Source: JAGKXC01 sp964554385 (GTDB lineage: Bacteria; Bacteroidota; Bacteroidia; NS11-12g; UBA955). Taken from it: a stretch of DNA of 7,709 bases. Shown one piece after another: positions 7,101-7,709 of the stretch. The notes under the pieces are model-generated. The model searched no databases and was not told where the DNA came from. It was given only the letters and a program-made list of their open reading frames with translations. The first letter of the stretch is position 1; each line of letters begins with the position of its first letter. Location: the NCBI GenBank assembly GCA_964554385.1, contig CAZKOM010000098.1, positions 1 to 7,709 on the forward strand, written 5' to 3'. The position numbers and the translations under genes are program-made.

Positions 7101-7709
7101 TCAAAGTCCTTCAATTTCAACTTCATTTTTAATTAAATCATCTAATGACTCTCGCTTTCTAATTAAGTGCGCCTTCCCTTTGATAACCATAACCTCTGCC
7201 GGTCGCAGTCTCGCATTATAATTATTACTCATCGTAATACCATAAGCCCCAGCATTGGCAATTCTTAGTATATCTCCTTCCCTAACTTCATTCAACTTAC
7301 GATCATAGCCCAAGGTATCTGTCTCACAGATATACCCTACTACACTATATAACCGCTCAATGCCATCCGGATTACTTACGTTTTCAATATGGTGATAAGC
7401 ATCATAAAACATAGGCCGTATTAGGTGATTCTGACCGCTATTTACACCCACAAAAACAGTAGACGTGGTTTGTTTAATAACATTGGCTTTAACCAGCAAT
7501 GAACCCGCCTCGCTTACAATAAATTTTCCGGGCTCAAACCACAATTCTAAATCTCTTCCGTAACGTTGACAGAATTCTTTAAATGCCACGGCGATTTTCT
7601 TTCCAATTTCATTTATATCGGTAGTAATATCCCCGGGCTTATAAGCAACTTTGAAACCAGATCCAAAATCCATGAACTCAAGCTGTGTAAAATGTTCGGC
7701 TGCTTCAAA
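7101..7709 (-). CDS. lysA: Diaminopimelate decarboxylase, C-terminal half, 5' end cut by window
   Basis: LysA removes CO2 from meso-diaminopimelate to give lysine, the last step of the pathway, in the cytoplasm with pyridoxal phosphate. The minus-strand frame is open to the right edge, so the Met at 7671-7673 is internal; 202 residues of an expected roughly 400 are visible. Fragment residues 14-19 (DFGSGF) are the glycine-rich phosphate-binding loop before the end of the alpha/beta barrel. EPGKF (59-63) is the EPGR-type substrate/cofactor motif, CETDT (128-132) is the CESxD-type motif with the active-site Cys and Glu, and NAGAYG (152-157) carries the PLP-contacting Tyr. RPMFYDAYHHI (98-108) and the C-terminal RPAEV...HLIRKRES also match Bacteroidota LysA. 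The catalytic lysine lies in the missing N-terminal half. The gene converges on the SusCD-like operon and probably shares its terminator; its promoter is outside the window. Confidence 0.95.
   Translation of the reverse strand, partial: FEAAEHFTQLEFMDFGSGFKVAYKPGDITTDINEIGKKIAVAFKEFCQRYGRDLELWFEPGKFIVSEAGSLLVKANVIKQTTSTVFVGVNSGQNHLIRPMFYDAYHHIENVSNPDGIERLYSVVGYICETDTLGYDRKLNEVREGDILRIANAGAYGITMSNNYNARLRPAEVMVIKGKAHLIRKRESLDDLIKNEVEIEGL

Overview
The window looks like chromosomal DNA of a free-living or environmental member of the Bacteroidota (Sphingobacteriia, Chitinophagia or Flavobacteriia-like; I cannot narrow it further). Three things point there: an adjacent SusC/SusD outer-membrane pair, an FGE/SUMF1-domain protein whose N-terminal part resembles the gliding/type IX secretion lipoproteins GldJ and GldK, and a LysA with the typical Bacteroidota sequence. 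The DNA is AT-rich, has almost no Shine-Dalgarno sequences, and has a plausible Bacteroidota-type -33/-7 promoter.

Layout from left to right. Bases 2-808 (+) are the 3' part of an SUMF1-domain gene cut by the window edge. Bases 809-940 are an AT-rich intergenic stretch with a candidate promoter. Bases 941-6901 (+) hold a tight four-gene block: a SusC/RagA-type TonB-dependent transporter, a SusD/RagB-type lipoprotein, a small lipoprotein resembling DUF5004, and an exported 302-residue protein. That last protein is built from two diverged copies of one domain. The gaps within the block are 12 nt, a 1-nt overlap (TAATG) and 7 nt, so it is probably one operon. It is followed by a branched inverted repeat and then a long perfect hairpin with A and T tracts on its two sides, which can act as a terminator in both directions. 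Bases 7101-7709 (-) are the C-terminal half of diaminopimelate decarboxylase, converging on the operon and cut by the right edge.

How the genes may work together: SusC and SusD normally form a lidded nutrient importer in the outer membrane. The two small exported proteins downstream occupy the place of the SusE/SusF-type accessory binding proteins. No glycoside hydrolase, protease, regulator or sigma/anti-sigma pair is visible, and SusC lacks the N-terminal signalling (STN) domain. The substrate therefore cannot be read from this window. The accessory pair, especially the two-module protein, is the least described part. The SUMF1 gene and lysA appear to be unrelated neighbours.
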